Part shown: in pieces, positions 41,030 to 52,783 of the stretch
Layout: each line of letters starts with the position of its first letter
How positions within the stretch are numbered: position 1 is the stretch's first letter
Assembly (NCBI RefSeq): GCF_902686445.1
Contig: NC_062214.1
Location: forward strand, 90,438,738-90,502,737
Direction of reading: 5' to 3'
DNA: 64,000 bases
Origin: Sciurus carolinensis
Lineage: Eukaryota > Chordata > Mammalia > Rodentia > Sciuridae
Position numbers and translations under genes: made by a program
The notes under the pieces: model-generated
Told to the model about the DNA's origin: nothing
What the model saw: only the letters and a program-made list of their open reading frames with translations
Databases searched by the model: none

Positions 41030-41790
41030 AAAGATCAGAGATTCATCTTCCTAAAATCATAACCCCAAAAGGCTAAATACCTTCTATAAAAGAGGAACCA
41101 GAAAAAAAAAAAAAGGTCAGTCTAGCAAAGAGAGCTACTCAGAGAACTTATCACCTCTCACCCTTAAATATGACTTTAGAGAGAAAGACGTTTGTCCTGA
41201 ACATTTTTAATTAGAAACATGACTTCATTGAAGTTTGGGACCCCTCTACCTATGTGACTTGGAAGAAAACAAAAGAAAAAAAAACTTAGACTTAGGCTTA
41301 GGCTTATTCTAAAATGTTAAGTTTGATATTATACCCAGGCAGAGATATAAGTGAATCCAGATTGTTTTTGCAGGAATAGTCCCCTCAGCATCCTCAAAGA
41401 ATTATCATAGATAATATCCCAGAAAACATGAGCTCCCATTAAAGTCACAAAGCACATGAGGAAATAGGTCACATGAGCACAATAGAACACCAAAATCAGA
41501 CTCAGAAACACTTCAGGTATTGTCATTACTGGATACTGAATATAATGTAAGTGTATTTAATATGTCTGAAGAAATAAATGGGAGAATTGAAAATATGATT
41601 GGATAACAAGGGTTTGTCCAAAAATCTCAGAATCTCAGAATGAAAACTGCAATAATTATTAATTTAAGAGTGGATTTAATAGCAAATTAGGAAGATTAAA
41701 AGGGAGTTGTAAAGATATTGAGAATGCAGTACAGGAATGCAAAAGAGATTTGAAATATCTATTTAAGATATATGGGGAAAGACTGAAAAT
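41030..41790 (+). mobile_element. HAL1/L1M-like ORF1 remnant, sense
   Basis: GAAATAAATGGGAGAATTGA and TTTAATAGCAAATTAGGAAG resemble the coiled-coil-coding region of HAL1/L1M ORF1. Heavily degraded, one of few sense LINE pieces. Confidence 0.6.
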
Positions 41791-41810
41791 GTCTGACATA
41801 TACATCTGTG

Positions 41811-41930
41811 GTAAGCAGAAAAATGGCCATGCAAAGATGTCCATGTCTTCATCCCCTGAACCCTTGAATGTCACCTTAAATGAAAAGGAGACTTTGTGAC
41901 TATGTTTAAAAAAATTAAGGATCTTGCGAT
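41811..41930 (+). repeat. Ancient dispersed repeat, family not assigned
   Basis: GGTAAGCAGAAAAATGGCC ... CAAAGATGTCCATGTCTTCA and AAGGAGACTTTGTGACTATG resemble a common ancient mammalian interspersed repeat I cannot name with confidence. Confidence 0.5.
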
Positions 41931-41954
41931 ACAGAATAGCTAAAGTTATAGTAG

Positions 41955-42037
41955 ACAACTGGGGATATAGCTCAGTGGTAGAGTGCTTGCCTAGCATGTA
42001 TGAGTGTTTAGTTTTGGTCCCCATCACATCCAAAAAA
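41955..42037 (+). mobile_element. ID SINE, sense
   Basis: CAACTGGGGATATAGCTCAG body; the B-box region is diverged (GTTTTGGTCC). Confidence 0.85.
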
Positions 42038-42205
42038 GTAGTAGAAAGCAAGTGGAATGGAAGAGGAAGACTTCAAATAATAGGAAACAAAGGAGAAACG
42101 AAAGTGCAGGGCAAAAATATGATAGAATATGGTAGAAATAAGTGCATATCTATCAGTAATCATAATGAATATAAATGAATTAAAGGCTCTAGTTAAAGTA
42201 CAAAT

Positions 42206-42352
42206 ATTGGCTCAGATGTAATTCTAGCTATTTGTGAGGATAAGGCAGGAAGATAGCAAATTTGAGGCCAGCTCTAGAGATATAGGTTAGTGGTAAATTG
42301 CCCATGTGTTAAATCCCAGTACTGCAAAATAAGAAAAAAAAAAAAAAAAAAA
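42206..42352 (+). mobile_element. B1-dID dimer, sense, shortened
   Basis: Diverged B1 half (CTAGCTATTTGTGAGGATAA) and ID half (GAGATATAGGTTAGTGGTAA) with an A-tail. Confidence 0.78.
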
Positions 42353-43560
42353 CAAAGACAAAGGTTGTGAAGCTGTATGTAAAACTGTAAGCCAACTGCA
42401 TGTTGTTAAAGTAGTATATTAAATTAAAACTTAGAACAGAGGCAAGTTGAAGATAAAAGAATAGAAAATTATATTCCTGGCAAAATAAAAATCAAAAGAA
42501 ATTAGTATAATTACCTTATAGGTCAAGTATCTGTTAGCTGAAATACTTGGGACAAGAAGTGTTTCAAAATTTTGTAATTTTTTCAGACTTTGGGATTTTT
42601 GCATATGGATCAAAAGTTATCTTGGGGATGGGGGCACAAGTCTAAACACTAAATTTATGTTTTGTATACACCTTATTCACAAAGACTAAAGGAATTTATA
42701 TAATATTTTTAGTACTTGAGTTTTGAGGTTAGGTATGGAATTTACCACATATATGTAAATTCATGTTAGTGCTCAAGATGTTTTGAATTTAGGAGCATAC
42801 AGAGTAAGGTATTCTCAACCTGTAATAAAATAGACTTCAGAGTAGGGATCATCCTTCAAATAATTGTATTAATATTTCAGATGGGAATTGCCTTTTGCAG
42901 TTGGGTAGAGATGGAAGTAACAGTGGCTTAAAGCAGACAGACATTCATTTTTCTCCCACAGAGACTAGAGATTAAGGCTAGGACTGATTATGGTAATTTA
43001 ATTTTATCATCAAAATGTACACCATCTTTAGCATGTGTTGACTTTATGGTTTGGGATGGTTGCTTGGAGCATCAACTTTCAAAGATTGCTTGTAGGAGAA
43101 AGGATGAGTGTGCTTGGATAGAACATATGCACAAGGTATCATGCCATCTTATAAAGTGGTTTCTTGAAAGTTCTACCTAACAACTTCATTTGCTCTTAGC
43201 TACAAGGCAGTTAGATGTTTTTTTAGAGTAGCACACTACTGTCCAGAATACAACTGGACTTTCCTTACTAAGGCAAAGAGGAAAGATTGGACATTGGGTA
43301 GGACACCAGCAGTCTTTACCACATCATATAATTATAAAAATTTCTCCACCCCAACCCCAGTCCCAAGCAATTACCAGGGTGCTTTGTGTGTCAATAAATT
43401 TGCCGTTTCCAATGGTATCGTGCTAATGAATTGTACAATAAAGAAGTTTCAGTTTTCTTGGAAGATGTTAGAATTCTAAAGTTATTTGTATCAGAATAGT
43501 TGACATAAACCAAAAGTAACAACTGTAAGGAGAAATTAGTAAATTTACCATCAAACTAGG
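42353..43560. other. Mostly unique intron
   Basis: 42918-43080 (AACAGTGGCTTAAAGCAGAC, TTTTTCTCCCACAGAGACT) resembles an ancient interspersed repeat whose family I cannot assign. Otherwise nothing recognised. Confidence 0.45.
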
Positions 43561-43566
43561 ATTTTT

Positions 43567-43672
43567 AAAAATGTTTTTAGTTGTAGATGGACAGAATAAC
43601 TTTATTATGTGATACTGAGGATTGAATCATGTGCTAAGTAAGCACTCTACCACTGAGCCAGAAGCCCAGCCC
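43567..43672 (-). mobile_element. Long-tailed ID SINE, antisense, with TSD
   Basis: Flanked by AAACTAGGA/GTTTTT (43553 and 43673). 3' block TTAGTTGTAGATGGACAGAA. Confidence 0.91.
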
Positions 43673-43832
43673 AAACTAGGAGTTTTTGGTAATAAAATAA
43701 CAAAAGCTTGAGATATTAGATGAATATAGAACATTGTACTCAAGTTTTGAAGAATCAATATTATATAATTGCTATTATATTTGCATATGTAGTAGTTTAT
43801 AGAATCCCAAATTTCTGATAATGTGAGTTGGA

Positions 43833-43920
43833 TAGTATACTTTTATGATAGAGTGCTTGCATAGCATGTGCAAGGACCTTAGGTTCAATCTCCAGCCAAA
43901 CACACACACACACACACATA
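43833..43920 (+). mobile_element. ID SINE fragment with (CA)n tail
   Basis: GATAGAGTGCTTGCATAGCA and GGTTCAATCTCCAGCC; the tail has become AAACACACACACACACAC (43898-43918). Confidence 0.82.
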
Positions 43921-44065
43921 ATTCTGATAATGCAAGATAATCAATATTAAAAGTATCCCTGAAAATATTAAATTTTCAAAGATTACTTATTATACAGACC
44001 ACCTTCTCTGAAGACAACACAAATTAAGTTAGGACTCAGTTTTTTTAAAAGGTGACATTAAAAAC

Positions 44066-44176
44066 TGCGGTGGGCAAGGTGGTGCATGCTTGTAATCTCA
44101 TTGACTAGGGAAGCTGAGGCAGGAGGCTGGTAAGTTCAAGGCCAGCTTTGGCAAGCCCTGTCTCAATAAAGAAGGA
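44066..44176 (+). mobile_element. B1-like SINE, sense
   Basis: GGTGGGCAAGGTGGTGCATG to GCCCTGTCTCAATAAAG. Confidence 0.83.
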
Positions 44177-44289
44177 AGTTTGTAAGTTTAAAAATATACT
44201 TCTACATAACAATTGAGGTTGTAGAAATAATGATGGAAGTTTAATAATACTTAAAACTGAGTGATAATGAAAATGTAATATCAAAATAT

Positions 44290-44428
44290 GTTTTTTAAAA
44301 AACTTTTATAGTTGTAGATGGACAGAATGCCTTTATTTTATTTGTTTATTTTTATGTGGTGCTAAGGATCAAACCCAATGTCTCACACCTTCTAGGCAAG
44401 CCTCTACCACTGAGCTACAACTCCAGCC
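44290..44428 (-). mobile_element. Long-tailed ID SINE, antisense
   Basis: 3' block TATAGTTGTAGATGGACAGA, TTTATTTTATTTGTTTATTT and ID body to ACAACTCCAGCC. Confidence 0.9.
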
Positions 44429-44506
44429 TTGAGGTTAGTGGTAATTAAGAGGGGAACAGAATCTCAAAAGTTGAGTATTTCAGTGGCTCCTACTAATTTA
44501 CCTTTT

Positions 44507-44716
44507 TCTGTGGGGGGGAGGGTTACCAGGGATTGAACTCAGGGGCACTCAACCACAGAGCTACATCCCCAGCCCTATTTTGTATTTTATTTAGAGACAG
44601 GGTCTTACTGAGTTGCTTAGCGCTTAGTTTTGCTGAGGCTGGCTTTGCACTCACCATTCCCCTGCCTCAGCCTCCCGAGCTGCTGGGATTACAGGCATGC
44701 AACACTGCTCCCAGCT
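44507..44716 (-). mobile_element. B1-dID dimer, antisense, with TSD
   Basis: Complete; CTCCTACTAATTTA (left) and CTCCTACTAAATTA (right) flank it. G-run TGGGGGGGAGGG at the tail side. Confidence 0.92.
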
Positions 44717-44837
44717 GTCTCCTACTAAATTATTAGCATATTAGGTCCTGTGCAGTTTGACTTCTGACAGTTGTCAGCATTCACTACTATTCCTCCTCTT
44801 TCCTTTTATTTAAACTTAATGACATGATTACAGATTA

Positions 44838-45035
44838 CATTACTGGCTTTAAAACTTTAGTGTGTATCAGAGTCATCTGGAGGTTTTTTTAAAATTACAG
44901 GGTGGTTGAGTCTCACTCCCAGAGTTTTCTGATTCATCTGATGTGAAGGTGGAACCCCTAAACTTAAATTTTTAACAAACTATCAGATGATGTTAATGCT
45001 GCTGGTATAGTAACCATACTTTGAGAACCCCACTG
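44838..45035 (+). mobile_element. MER5-like hAT-Charlie DNA transposon remnant
   Basis: AAAACTTTAGTGTGTATCAG near the left end, CTCACTCCCAGAGTTTTCTG in the middle and ACTTTGAGAACCCCACTG at the right end match MER5A, a short non-autonomous hAT element. The right terminal inverted repeat is preserved, the left one diverged. Confidence 0.82.
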
Positions 45036-45239
45036 TACTGAGACTGTATTCTATTGACTATCCCTTTGTAACTGCCAGTTCTTTCCTGCAACTCTTTTAT
45101 TTTCCTCCCTTCTTACATTTAACTTTTTTTCCCCATTGCCTCTAGGAAGTATTTTTAACCACCAAATTGTTAGATGTCTCTTGGCTATGCTTGCTTATAT
45201 TCCCCAGTACTTCTTGTATATCTGTAATACCCCTAATCA

Positions 45240-45595
45240 TACTAGGTACCACTTTATATCCCTTAGGATGGCTATAAAAAAAATAAAAACCACAATAATA
45301 TGTATTGGTGAGTATGTGGAGAGATTGGAAACATATATTGCAGGTGTGAGTATAAAGTGGTACAGCCACAGTAGAACACAGCCTAAAAAGGTTAAATATG
45401 GAACTATGTGCCATTTGACCTAGCAATTCTTCTGATAGGTATATATCCAAAATAATTAGAAACAAGAGTCCAAAACAGGTATCTGCAGAGCACTTTCATG
45501 TCAGCAGCATTACATGACCAAAAAAGGAAGAATCCAACCAAGTGACCATTGATAGGCAAATGGATAAACAAAATGTGGTCATATACATATAATGG
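45240..45595 (+). mobile_element. L1 ORF2 C-terminal remnant, sense
   Basis: ACTTTATATCCCTTAGGATG, GACCTAGCAATTCTTCTGAT, GTGACCATTGATAGGCAAAT are the typical sense-strand L1 ORF2 3' motifs. Heavily mutated. Confidence 0.85.
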
Positions 45596-45596
45596 G

Positions 45597-45803
45597 TTTT
45601 TTTGTGAGGGGCTACTGGACATCGATCTCAGGGGCATTCGACCACTGAGCCACATCCCCAGCCCTATTTTGTAATGATTTAGAGACAGGGTCTTACTGAG
45701 TTGCTTAGCACCTCACTTTTGCTGAGGCTGGCTTTGAATTTGCAATCCTCCTGCCTCAGCCTCCTAGCTGCTGGGATTACAGGCATGCACCACCATGCCC
45801 AGC
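45597..45803 (-). mobile_element. B1-dID dimer, antisense
   Basis: GGGGCTACTGGACATCGATC to CACCACCATGCCCAGC; inserted at the end of the sense L1 fragment. Confidence 0.9.
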
Positions 45804-45952
45804 TAATTATTTTTAATCTATATTTTTATCTTTAAATTATTTTTAAAAATATATCAGTTAAGCATATTCTGGCATATAGATAAGGTATTAATGGCAATGG
45901 CAGTTAGCACTTATCCTCAATCCTGTAGACTTCTTGAGCTTAAAACAAGAGT

Positions 45953-46050
45953 GGGCTGGGGATATAGCTCAGTTGGTAGGGTGTTTGCCTCGCAAGCACA
46001 AGGCCCTGGGTTCAATCCCCAGTACCGCAAAAAAAAAATAAATAAATAAT
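45953..46050 (+). mobile_element. Young ID SINE, sense
   Basis: Near-consensus GGGCTGGGGATATAGCTCAG body, CAGTACCGC end and an AAATAAATAAATAAT tail. Confidence 0.93.
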
Positions 46051-47300
46051 AAGAAGAAAGAAGGTTAGAAAGAAGTATGTCCAGTATCAGCTGTAAGATT
46101 TGAGCATATTGTGTTTTTTTTGGTTTTGTAATTTTCTTATAATTACAGTAAGGAGTGAAATAAGAGGGATAGGATCTAGTTATTTGAGGATGCTTGTTGG
46201 GTAAATTTCAGTTAATTCAAAACAGTTCAATTAAACATTTATTTACTCTGACACAGTGCTTAACATTATAGGTATATAAGGAAAACAGCAGCCCCTGGTT
46301 CCACAGAATTACACAATCTAGTTTGGTAGACCACAGTCGGTTTGTGTGATGATAGATATATGAACTAAGATTAGTATTATCAATTCCTTTTATCATACAT
46401 TTATTGAGCAGCTACTATGTGTAAGGTTCAGTGTTGGCAGTAAAGGGTACAATGACTAACAGGAAAGATTTGCACCTACATTGAGAGAGCTTACAGGCAT
46501 GTTGTAAGTAAATTTTGTGCTCTACCTAGCCTTTAAGTTTTTGAAATGAAGTAACTAGGACAAGACAGAAAGCAGTAGGAATAGACTCTTAAGATAGACT
46601 CTTAACATTGGAGTAATTCAAACCATGATGTAACTTTTATGTGAATCTGAAATTCTCTCAACAACAGGAAAGATTGAAATTTGAATCGGTCCCATGAATA
46701 TTGGAATGACTCTTCATTGCTAAGATTGTGCTTAGTTTTTTTTTTTAATGGTTACAATTAGGTGGAAAGTTTCTAAGTTTAAAGTTCAAATCTTCATTCA
46801 TAAAACAAATATTTATGGAAGATACATACTGTTCTTTGAGAGGTAGGAAGTGATGAAGAAGTTAATGGAGGACTAAAGCCAGGAATTATTTGGGACAGTC
46901 ATCAAACTGTCTTTTGGTGTTGTATAGCTAGTTATGCTGTCACTCTGTTACCAAACTGCAGTTATCAAAGCCTTTATTTTAATACATTTAAAGAATTGAA
47001 GATTCAGCACCCTATTGCAATTTATGCCAGTGAGAGGTGTTTATGGCTCCATACTGGCTTCATTATGATTGTTTTATTATTGATTTTTCTTGAATAGGAA
47101 AGAAAAGCCATCTGCTCAGAGAAAGCGGTTTTTGTTGTTATTGTTCTTAGCATACCTTGGCTGGAAGAAAATTTTAATGAGATTAAAATAAATCACCCTT
47201 TTACCAGAAGAGAAGTATATTTTTTCCATAATCCTGTGGTGGGCTACCCTTCTCTTACAGAATCAGTTCTGAAATAGCAGGTGCAAGTGTTGGAAATAAA
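46051..47300. other. Unique intron with L2-like fragments
   Basis: 46225-46325 and 46384-46510 carry L2 3'-end motifs (CATTTATTGAGCAGCTACTA, GAGAGAGCTTACAGGC). The rest appears unique. Confidence 0.55.
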
Positions 47301-47311
47301 ATTTCTTTCTT

Positions 47312-47521
47312 TCTTTTTTTTTTTTTTGGTGCTAGGTATTGAACCCAGGGGTGCTTAACTACTGAACCACATCCCCAGACCTTTAAAAAATATTTTATTT
47401 AGAGACAGGGTCTCACTGAGTTGCTTACAGCCTTGCTAAGTTGCTAAGGCTGACTTTGAACTCGAGATCCTCCTGCCTCAGCCTCCTGAGCTGCTGGGAT
47501 TACAGGCATGTGCCACCATAT
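47312..47521 (-). mobile_element. B1-dID dimer, antisense
   Basis: T-run, GGTGCTAGGTATTGAACCC to CATGTGCCACCATA; complete. Confidence 0.9.
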
Positions 47522-47618
47522 ATGATTCATTTTCTTTATATACTGTTAACCAAGCAAACTCTTAGTATTAATAACTAATACTCTGAATCTTTGTGGAAGA
47601 TCACAACCAATTGTTCTA

Positions 47619-47768
47619 AGCCAGGCATGGTGGAACATACCTGTAATTCTAGCTAATCCATAAACTGGTGCAGGAAAATCATAAGTTCAAGGGCAACCAA
47701 TGCAACTTAGGAACACCTTGTCTCAAAATAAGAAAAAGACTGGGGATGTAGCCTTTGTGTGTGTGTCT
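47619..47768 (+). mobile_element. B1-dID dimer, sense, 3'-truncated
   Basis: AAGCCAGGCATGGTGGAACA; the ID half stops after GACTGGGGATGTAGCC, followed by GTGTGTGTG. Confidence 0.82.
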
Positions 47769-47887
47769 TAAAACAGTAAAACTAACTGAAAACTGAGATG
47801 CAATTGTTTGTTTGCCTTGAATGGGGCAAAGTGAGGTGCGAGTATGATGGGACATACGTGATGTTTGAACTCACTCAGGGCATATCT

Positions 47888-48056
47888 GAGTTTGAGTTTT
47901 CTCTCTGCCATTTCTTAGCTGTGTCAGCTGTGTAAGGCTCCCTGAACCTTATTTCTTAAGTTATACCTCCTAAGGGTAGTTATTAAATAGGTCAGGTGAA
48001 TTGCCTTATGGTAGTACCTGATATGCAGTAGGCACTCAAAACATGCTTGCTTTCAA
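47888..48056 (+). repeat. MIR element, sense
   Basis: TTCTCTCTGCCATTTCTTAG, CCTGATATGCAGTAGGCACT match MIR from its 5' part through the core to the 3' end. Confidence 0.82.
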
Positions 48057-48778
48057 CTACTGTAAAAATTCAGAGATGTGAAATAAATTCCAATATTAGA
48101 GTAAAGGGTAGTTATAATTGTGGATCTTTCAAAATTTTTATTTAATGTAGTTGTGAATCTATTTCTCTAATTTCTATTTGTCACAGAAATGATTAATCTT
48201 ATGATTCTGGTGCTATGCTTTTTCCTGGTGTGAGATACCATTGTATGACAATAACGCAGCACTAACAGCTTTCTGGGTATGTAGTTTGATTTTTAGGCTT
48301 GAGCTTCCCACCTACACCTCCTCCAACTGATATAATTCAGTTATCTTTACTGAAAATAATGAAAGATGCTGATTATGTATGTTTATAGAATTTAAGTAGA
48401 AACCTGCTGCTCTGTTCTTGAGTGATAGAATGTAATTGTAACCTTATCCCAGGGAAAGTAAAATATGGTTAAAGACTATTTCGCTTTACATTATTTCATT
48501 CATCTTAGAATTAATACTTTATTTTTAAAATAGAGTAGCTAGAATTATAGTAGTTTTATTACTACTTATTGTAAAGAATGATTATAGTAAAAAGTGTCCA
48601 GTGTTCCTGATACCACAAAAATTTAAAAGCTCAGTAGTTACTTATTAAAGCCTCTGGTAATCAAATTTTTATGGTTCAGATGCTTTTATGTGTTCAAAAG
48701 TTATCCTACCAAACATATTACAGCACTTTATGGTAATAAATTTTACTTTTCATGTTCTTTCCTATTAACAAAAACCTG
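48057..48778. other. Unique intron, no feature seen
   Basis: AT-rich; no recognisable repeat or exon. Confidence 0.45.
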
Positions 48779-48997
48779 AGCCTGGGGCGGTGGTGCACGC
48801 CTGTAATCCCTGCAACTCGGGAGTCTAAGACAGGAGGATGGCGAGTTCAAAGCCAGCCTCAGAGAGATTGAGGTGCTAAGCAATTCAGTGAGACCCTGTC
48901 TCTTAATAAAATACAAAATAGGGCTGGGGATGTTGTTCAGTGGTTGAGTACCCCTGAGTTTAATCCCCAGTACCAAAAAACAAACAGACAAACAGAA
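48779..48997 (+). mobile_element. B1-dID dimer, sense
   Basis: GAGCCTGGGGCGGTGGTGCA to CCAGTACCAAAAAACAAAC; both halves intact. Confidence 0.92.
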
Positions 48998-49271
48998 TGC
49001 ATTTATACTGAAAATGGCCTGATATTTTCTAAATGCATACATTTTCTTGATTGTTGTATAGTCAGCAATGAATCTTAACAACCAATTGAAGAAATCGAAT
49101 GAGATTCATTTATAATCTTAGCCACTATAGTAAATGGTCTCAGAGCTTCTCTTTTTTTTCTGGGATGGAGGAGGACTAGAGATTGAACCCAGGGGCACTT
49201 TACCACAAGCTACAACCCATAGGCCTTTTGTTTTGAGAAAGGGTCTCACTAAATTGATGAGACTGACCTCC

Positions 49272-49274
<3 letters not shown>

Positions 49275-49306
<32 letters not shown>

Positions 49307-49514
49307 GGTAAGGGGGATTGAAGCAAGGGATGCTTAACTACTAAGCTACATCCCCAGCCACCTTTTTTGTTTTTTATATTTTATCTAGAGACAGGGTCTC
49401 ACAGCATTTCTTAGGGCCTCACTAAATTGCTGAAGTCAGCTTTGAACTCAAGATCCTCCTGCCTTAGCCTCCCAAGCCACTGGTATTACAGGCATGCACC
49501 ACGCGACGCCCAGT
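49275..49514 (-). mobile_element. Second-layer B1-dID, antisense
   Basis: T-run of about 30, reverse ID and reverse B1 ending CACGCGACGCCCAG, followed by the duplicated CCTCCAACTTTT. Confidence 0.88.
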
Positions 49515-49526
49515 TGGCCTCCAACT

Positions 49527-49614
49527 TTTTTTGTGTGTGTGGTACTGGGGATCGAACTCAGGGCCTTGTGCTTGTGAGGCAAGCACTCTACCAGCTGAGC
49601 TATCTCCCCAGCCC
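49527..49614 (-). mobile_element. Third-layer ID SINE, antisense
   Basis: Near-consensus GGTACTGGGGATCGAACTC body; followed by CAGCCTCCAACTTTT, a third copy of the target word. Confidence 0.9.
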
Positions 49615-49739
49615 AGCCTCCAACTTTTGATCATCCTGCCTCATCCTCCCAAGTTGCTGAGATTACAGGTGTGCACCACTGCACCTGACCTGCTTCTCTT
49701 CCTAATATGTTTGATAATCAGTAAAATGATTATAAAAGA

Positions 49740-49965
49740 GCAGTAGTATAAATCAGGGTCTTTGAGTCATGTGCCAAGTATTATTGATGCTTAGTTTTGT
49801 GATCTTATATGTACTGTACTTGATTTCCTTATCTGTGATGTAAGGATGTTAGTAAAAAATGTTACTCTCTTGCAGGGTTGTGGAAGGATTTAATGAATTA
49901 ATATATTTAAAAAGCACTTAAAAAGTAGCTGGAAAGTAAGGACCTAATACATTTTAGATGTTACA
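49740..49965 (+). repeat. MIR element, sense, diverged
   Basis: TGATTTCCTTATCTGTGATG, AGGGTTGTGGAAGGATTTAA match the MIR middle and 3' part. Confidence 0.72.
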
Positions 49966-50892
49966 GTTGTCATTGTTCTACAATGTGACATGTGCCTTAA
50001 TCAGAATGAACTACTTCTTTTCATTATGTCCTATGCAGTGAATTCAGAGAATAATAAAGTCTGTTGGGAAAAAGAGTTGCTTTGTATTAAGAATACTAGA
50101 AGGAAAAAAAATCCTAGAAGACTTCTATACCGTTTTGCATTTCTGTGTAGACCATATAATGAGAAGATAATCAGATAATGGCTGTTTTGAAATTATATTA
50201 AATATAACTTTAATATTCTAACCAGACAGGTGAACTTGTGTATATGTTTGGGTGCAGAAAATGATTAATAAAAATTCTTTGACATCTGACAAATGTTAAA
50301 TAAAAATAGAGTAATGTTTATACATTGAGTATACAGTGACAGCAGATTTCGAATAGCATCTCTTCAAGTAACCATTAAATACCACTCAGTGAAACAGTGA
50401 ACACTCATCCATGATCAAATCAACCAACAGCCCCTGATATTTTTATGTGATAATAATTTATGACCTTTTACATTATAAACCCATCTGTTTGTCATATAAA
50501 TACTTTCATTATCTCATTGGGGAATAAGCTTTTATTTTGAACTCTGCTCATTTCCGTAGAATAATATGTTAAATTGTTCTTTTTTGGGTTTGAAATTGAG
50601 ATGTGGAAATTTTTCCTTGAATAAGAAACAGAAATAAATTCATTTAAAAATGCTAAATATGCTATTCTGAATGTCTCTGTAGAAAGACAATAGTTATTTC
50701 AGATTCTTGCTTTAAGAATAACCTAGTAACTTCATTACTAGGGTTAACTAGGTACTTTTTATTTTAAAGAGTTTTTTTTGTTGTTGTTGTTGTTTTACTA
50801 TTTTATGAATTCCCATCCTTGTTTTTTACTTTAAAAGCAATATTTTACTTTGAAAAGTTTATTTTTATTTTAAAATTTTATTTATTTTTTGA
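49966..50892. other. Unique intron, no feature seen
   Basis: AT-rich; a short (TTG)n run at 50779-50795. No exon recognised. Confidence 0.45.
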
Positions 50893-51000
50893 CATTTGGT
50901 CTTGCTATGTTGCCCAAGCTGATCTTGAACACCTAGGCTTAAGTGATCCTCCTGCTTAAGTTTCTGGATATACTAGAATACAGTTGCATACCACTTGCCT
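50893..51000 (-). mobile_element. B1/7SL-derived monomer, antisense, old
   Basis: TTGGTCTTGCTATGTTGCCC to ACCACTTGCCT; diverged. Confidence 0.72.
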
Positions 51001-51065
51001 GTCTTTAAGAACTTTAGACCAGAGGTTACAAACTGGTAGCTCTGACAGTGTTTAAATTTTTGTTT

Positions 51066-51250
51066 ATTTTGGTTTTCTTTTGGAATTGGGGATTGAACCA
51101 CGGGTGCTTTACCACTGAGCTACATCTCCAGCCCTTTTTATTTTTTATTTTGAGACAGGTTCTTCCTGTTTTGCCCTGCCTGAACTCAAACTTACAATCC
51201 TTCTGTCTCAACTTCCTCAGTACCTGGGGATTTCAGACATGCACCACTGG
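51066..51250 (-). mobile_element. B1-dID dimer, antisense
   Basis: GGAATTGGGGATTGAACCAC to GCACCACTGGG; diverged B1 half. Confidence 0.85.
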
Positions 51251-51295
51251 GTCTTGCTGTGTGTTTAAATTTTTAAATATTGTAAACAAATTGCC

Positions 51296-51480
51296 AAGTA
51301 CCAGTGGCACTGGTACAGGTGTGTACCTATAATTCTAGCTACTGGGAAAGTTAAGGCAGGAGGATCACAAGTTTGAGGTCAGACTCTGTCTCAAAATAAA
51401 AAAATGAAAGGACTGGGAATGTAGTTTAATGGTAGAGCACCCCTTGGTCTAATCCCCAGTACCAGAAAGGGAAAAAAAAA
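51296..51480 (+). mobile_element. B1-dID dimer, sense
   Basis: CACTGGTACAGGTGTGTACC to CCCAGTACCAG; its tail has grown into the following microsatellite. Confidence 0.84.
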
Positions 51481-51597
51481 AAATAATAAAAATAAATAAA
51501 TAAATAAAATAAAATAAAATAAAATATAAAATAAAATAAAATAAAATTAAATTAAATTAAATTAAATTAAATTAATAAAATAAAATAAAATAAAATC
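51470..51597. repeat. (AAAAT/AAATT)n microsatellite
   Basis: AATAAATAAATAAAT units change to AAAATAAAAT and then AAATTAAATT, then back; about 125 bp, expanded from a SINE A-tail. Confidence 0.95.
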
Positions 51598-51599
51598 CA

Positions 51600-52120
51600 A
51601 CATATAAAAACTGGAAAGTCTCATTAAAATTTCTGAAATATCAGACTTGGCAATGTTGGATCTGTAATCTTAATGACCAAACTCCACAGCTTTAGAGAGA
51701 GCTGTACTCTTTTGGTGGGACACTCACTGTTCACTTGACTACTATGCACTTTCCCAGTAATCATCCCTTGTGACATTCAATATCTGTTTATTTCTTGATA
51801 TGTGCCTATGTCAGTGAATTTACCTGGAGAATAAGGAAAAACCTTCATCTACTTAGGGTATCATTCATTTTTTAAAAAATTCTTCTAGACAATCATTTTC
51901 CTTTTCAAGGGAAAGGTAATGTGTTTTATGTCTATAACATAAATATAAGGGAGTAAAATGATAAATTTAGCTAATTCTTAAACTTAAAATAATTTAAAAT
52001 CCAAACAAGTATTGCTCCTTTAAAATAATCATACCAGGAGCCTATTTATTCTAAAGGCACTACTCAAACTATTTTTGGAAAAAACAAAAAAAGGTTTATT
52101 TCTTTTGCTTATTCTTAGGA
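51600..52120. other. Unique intron, no feature seen
   Basis: No recognisable repeat or exon. Confidence 0.45.
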
Positions 52121-52138
52121 TGTCACATTTTTATTTTT

Positions 52139-52355
52139 ATTTTTTAAATTAAATTATTTTGGTACCAGGAATTGAACCCAGGGGTTCTTAACCACTGAGC
52201 CATATCCCCAGCCTTTTTAATATTTTCTTTAGAGACAGGATCGCACTAAGTTGCTTAGGGCCTCACTAATTTTCTGAGACTTACTTTGAACTCAGGATCC
52301 TCCTGTCTTAGCCTCCCAAGCCACTGGGATTACAGGCATGCACCACAGTGCTTGG
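52139..52355 (-). mobile_element. B1-dID dimer, antisense, with TSD
   Basis: CACATTTTTATTTTT at 52124-52138 and 52356-52370. Confidence 0.93.
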
Positions 52356-52439
52356 CACATTTTTATTTTTTGAGAGTATATAGGATTTATTAACAGTTGG
52401 AAGATACATGTAATTTGACAAAATCAAATGTAACGAAAT

Positions 52440-52545
52440 TTGTTTTTATCTTTATTTTATTTATTTTTTATGTAATGTTGAGGATAGAACCCAGTGCTTC
52501 ACACATACTAGGCAAGTGCTCTCCACTGAGCTACAACTCCAGCTC
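52440..52545 (-). mobile_element. Long-tailed ID SINE (tail shortened), antisense
   Basis: TTTATTTTATTTATTTTTTA, ATGTTGAGGATAGAACCC to ACAACTCCAGC; CAAATGTAAC/CAAATGTGAC flank it. Confidence 0.87.
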
Positions 52546-52783
52546 AAATGTGACAGATTTTATGAAGTAGCAAGAAGTTGGCTCACAGTCTAATGGATAA
52601 GAATCTGAGTGAAACCAAATTTTATCAAACTTCACAGTAAATTTGAGCCTGGATGCATCTGTAGTTTTACATAGTAAATTTTCTTAAGGAAACATGATAT
52701 AAATACATTTTTATTCCTATCAGCCCTTCAACCTTAACCCCTTTCTAAAGCAATATGGTATAATGAATAAACCAAAAATACAG

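Larger units (their letters stand above)
49147..49692 (-). mobile_element. Outer B1-dID of a three-layer SINE nest, antisense
   Basis: Reverse ID and first B1 part at 49147-49274; the B1 resumes at 49615 and ends GCACCTGACC near 49690. Interrupted by two further SINEs, each flanked by the same CCTCCAACTTTT. Confidence 0.85.
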
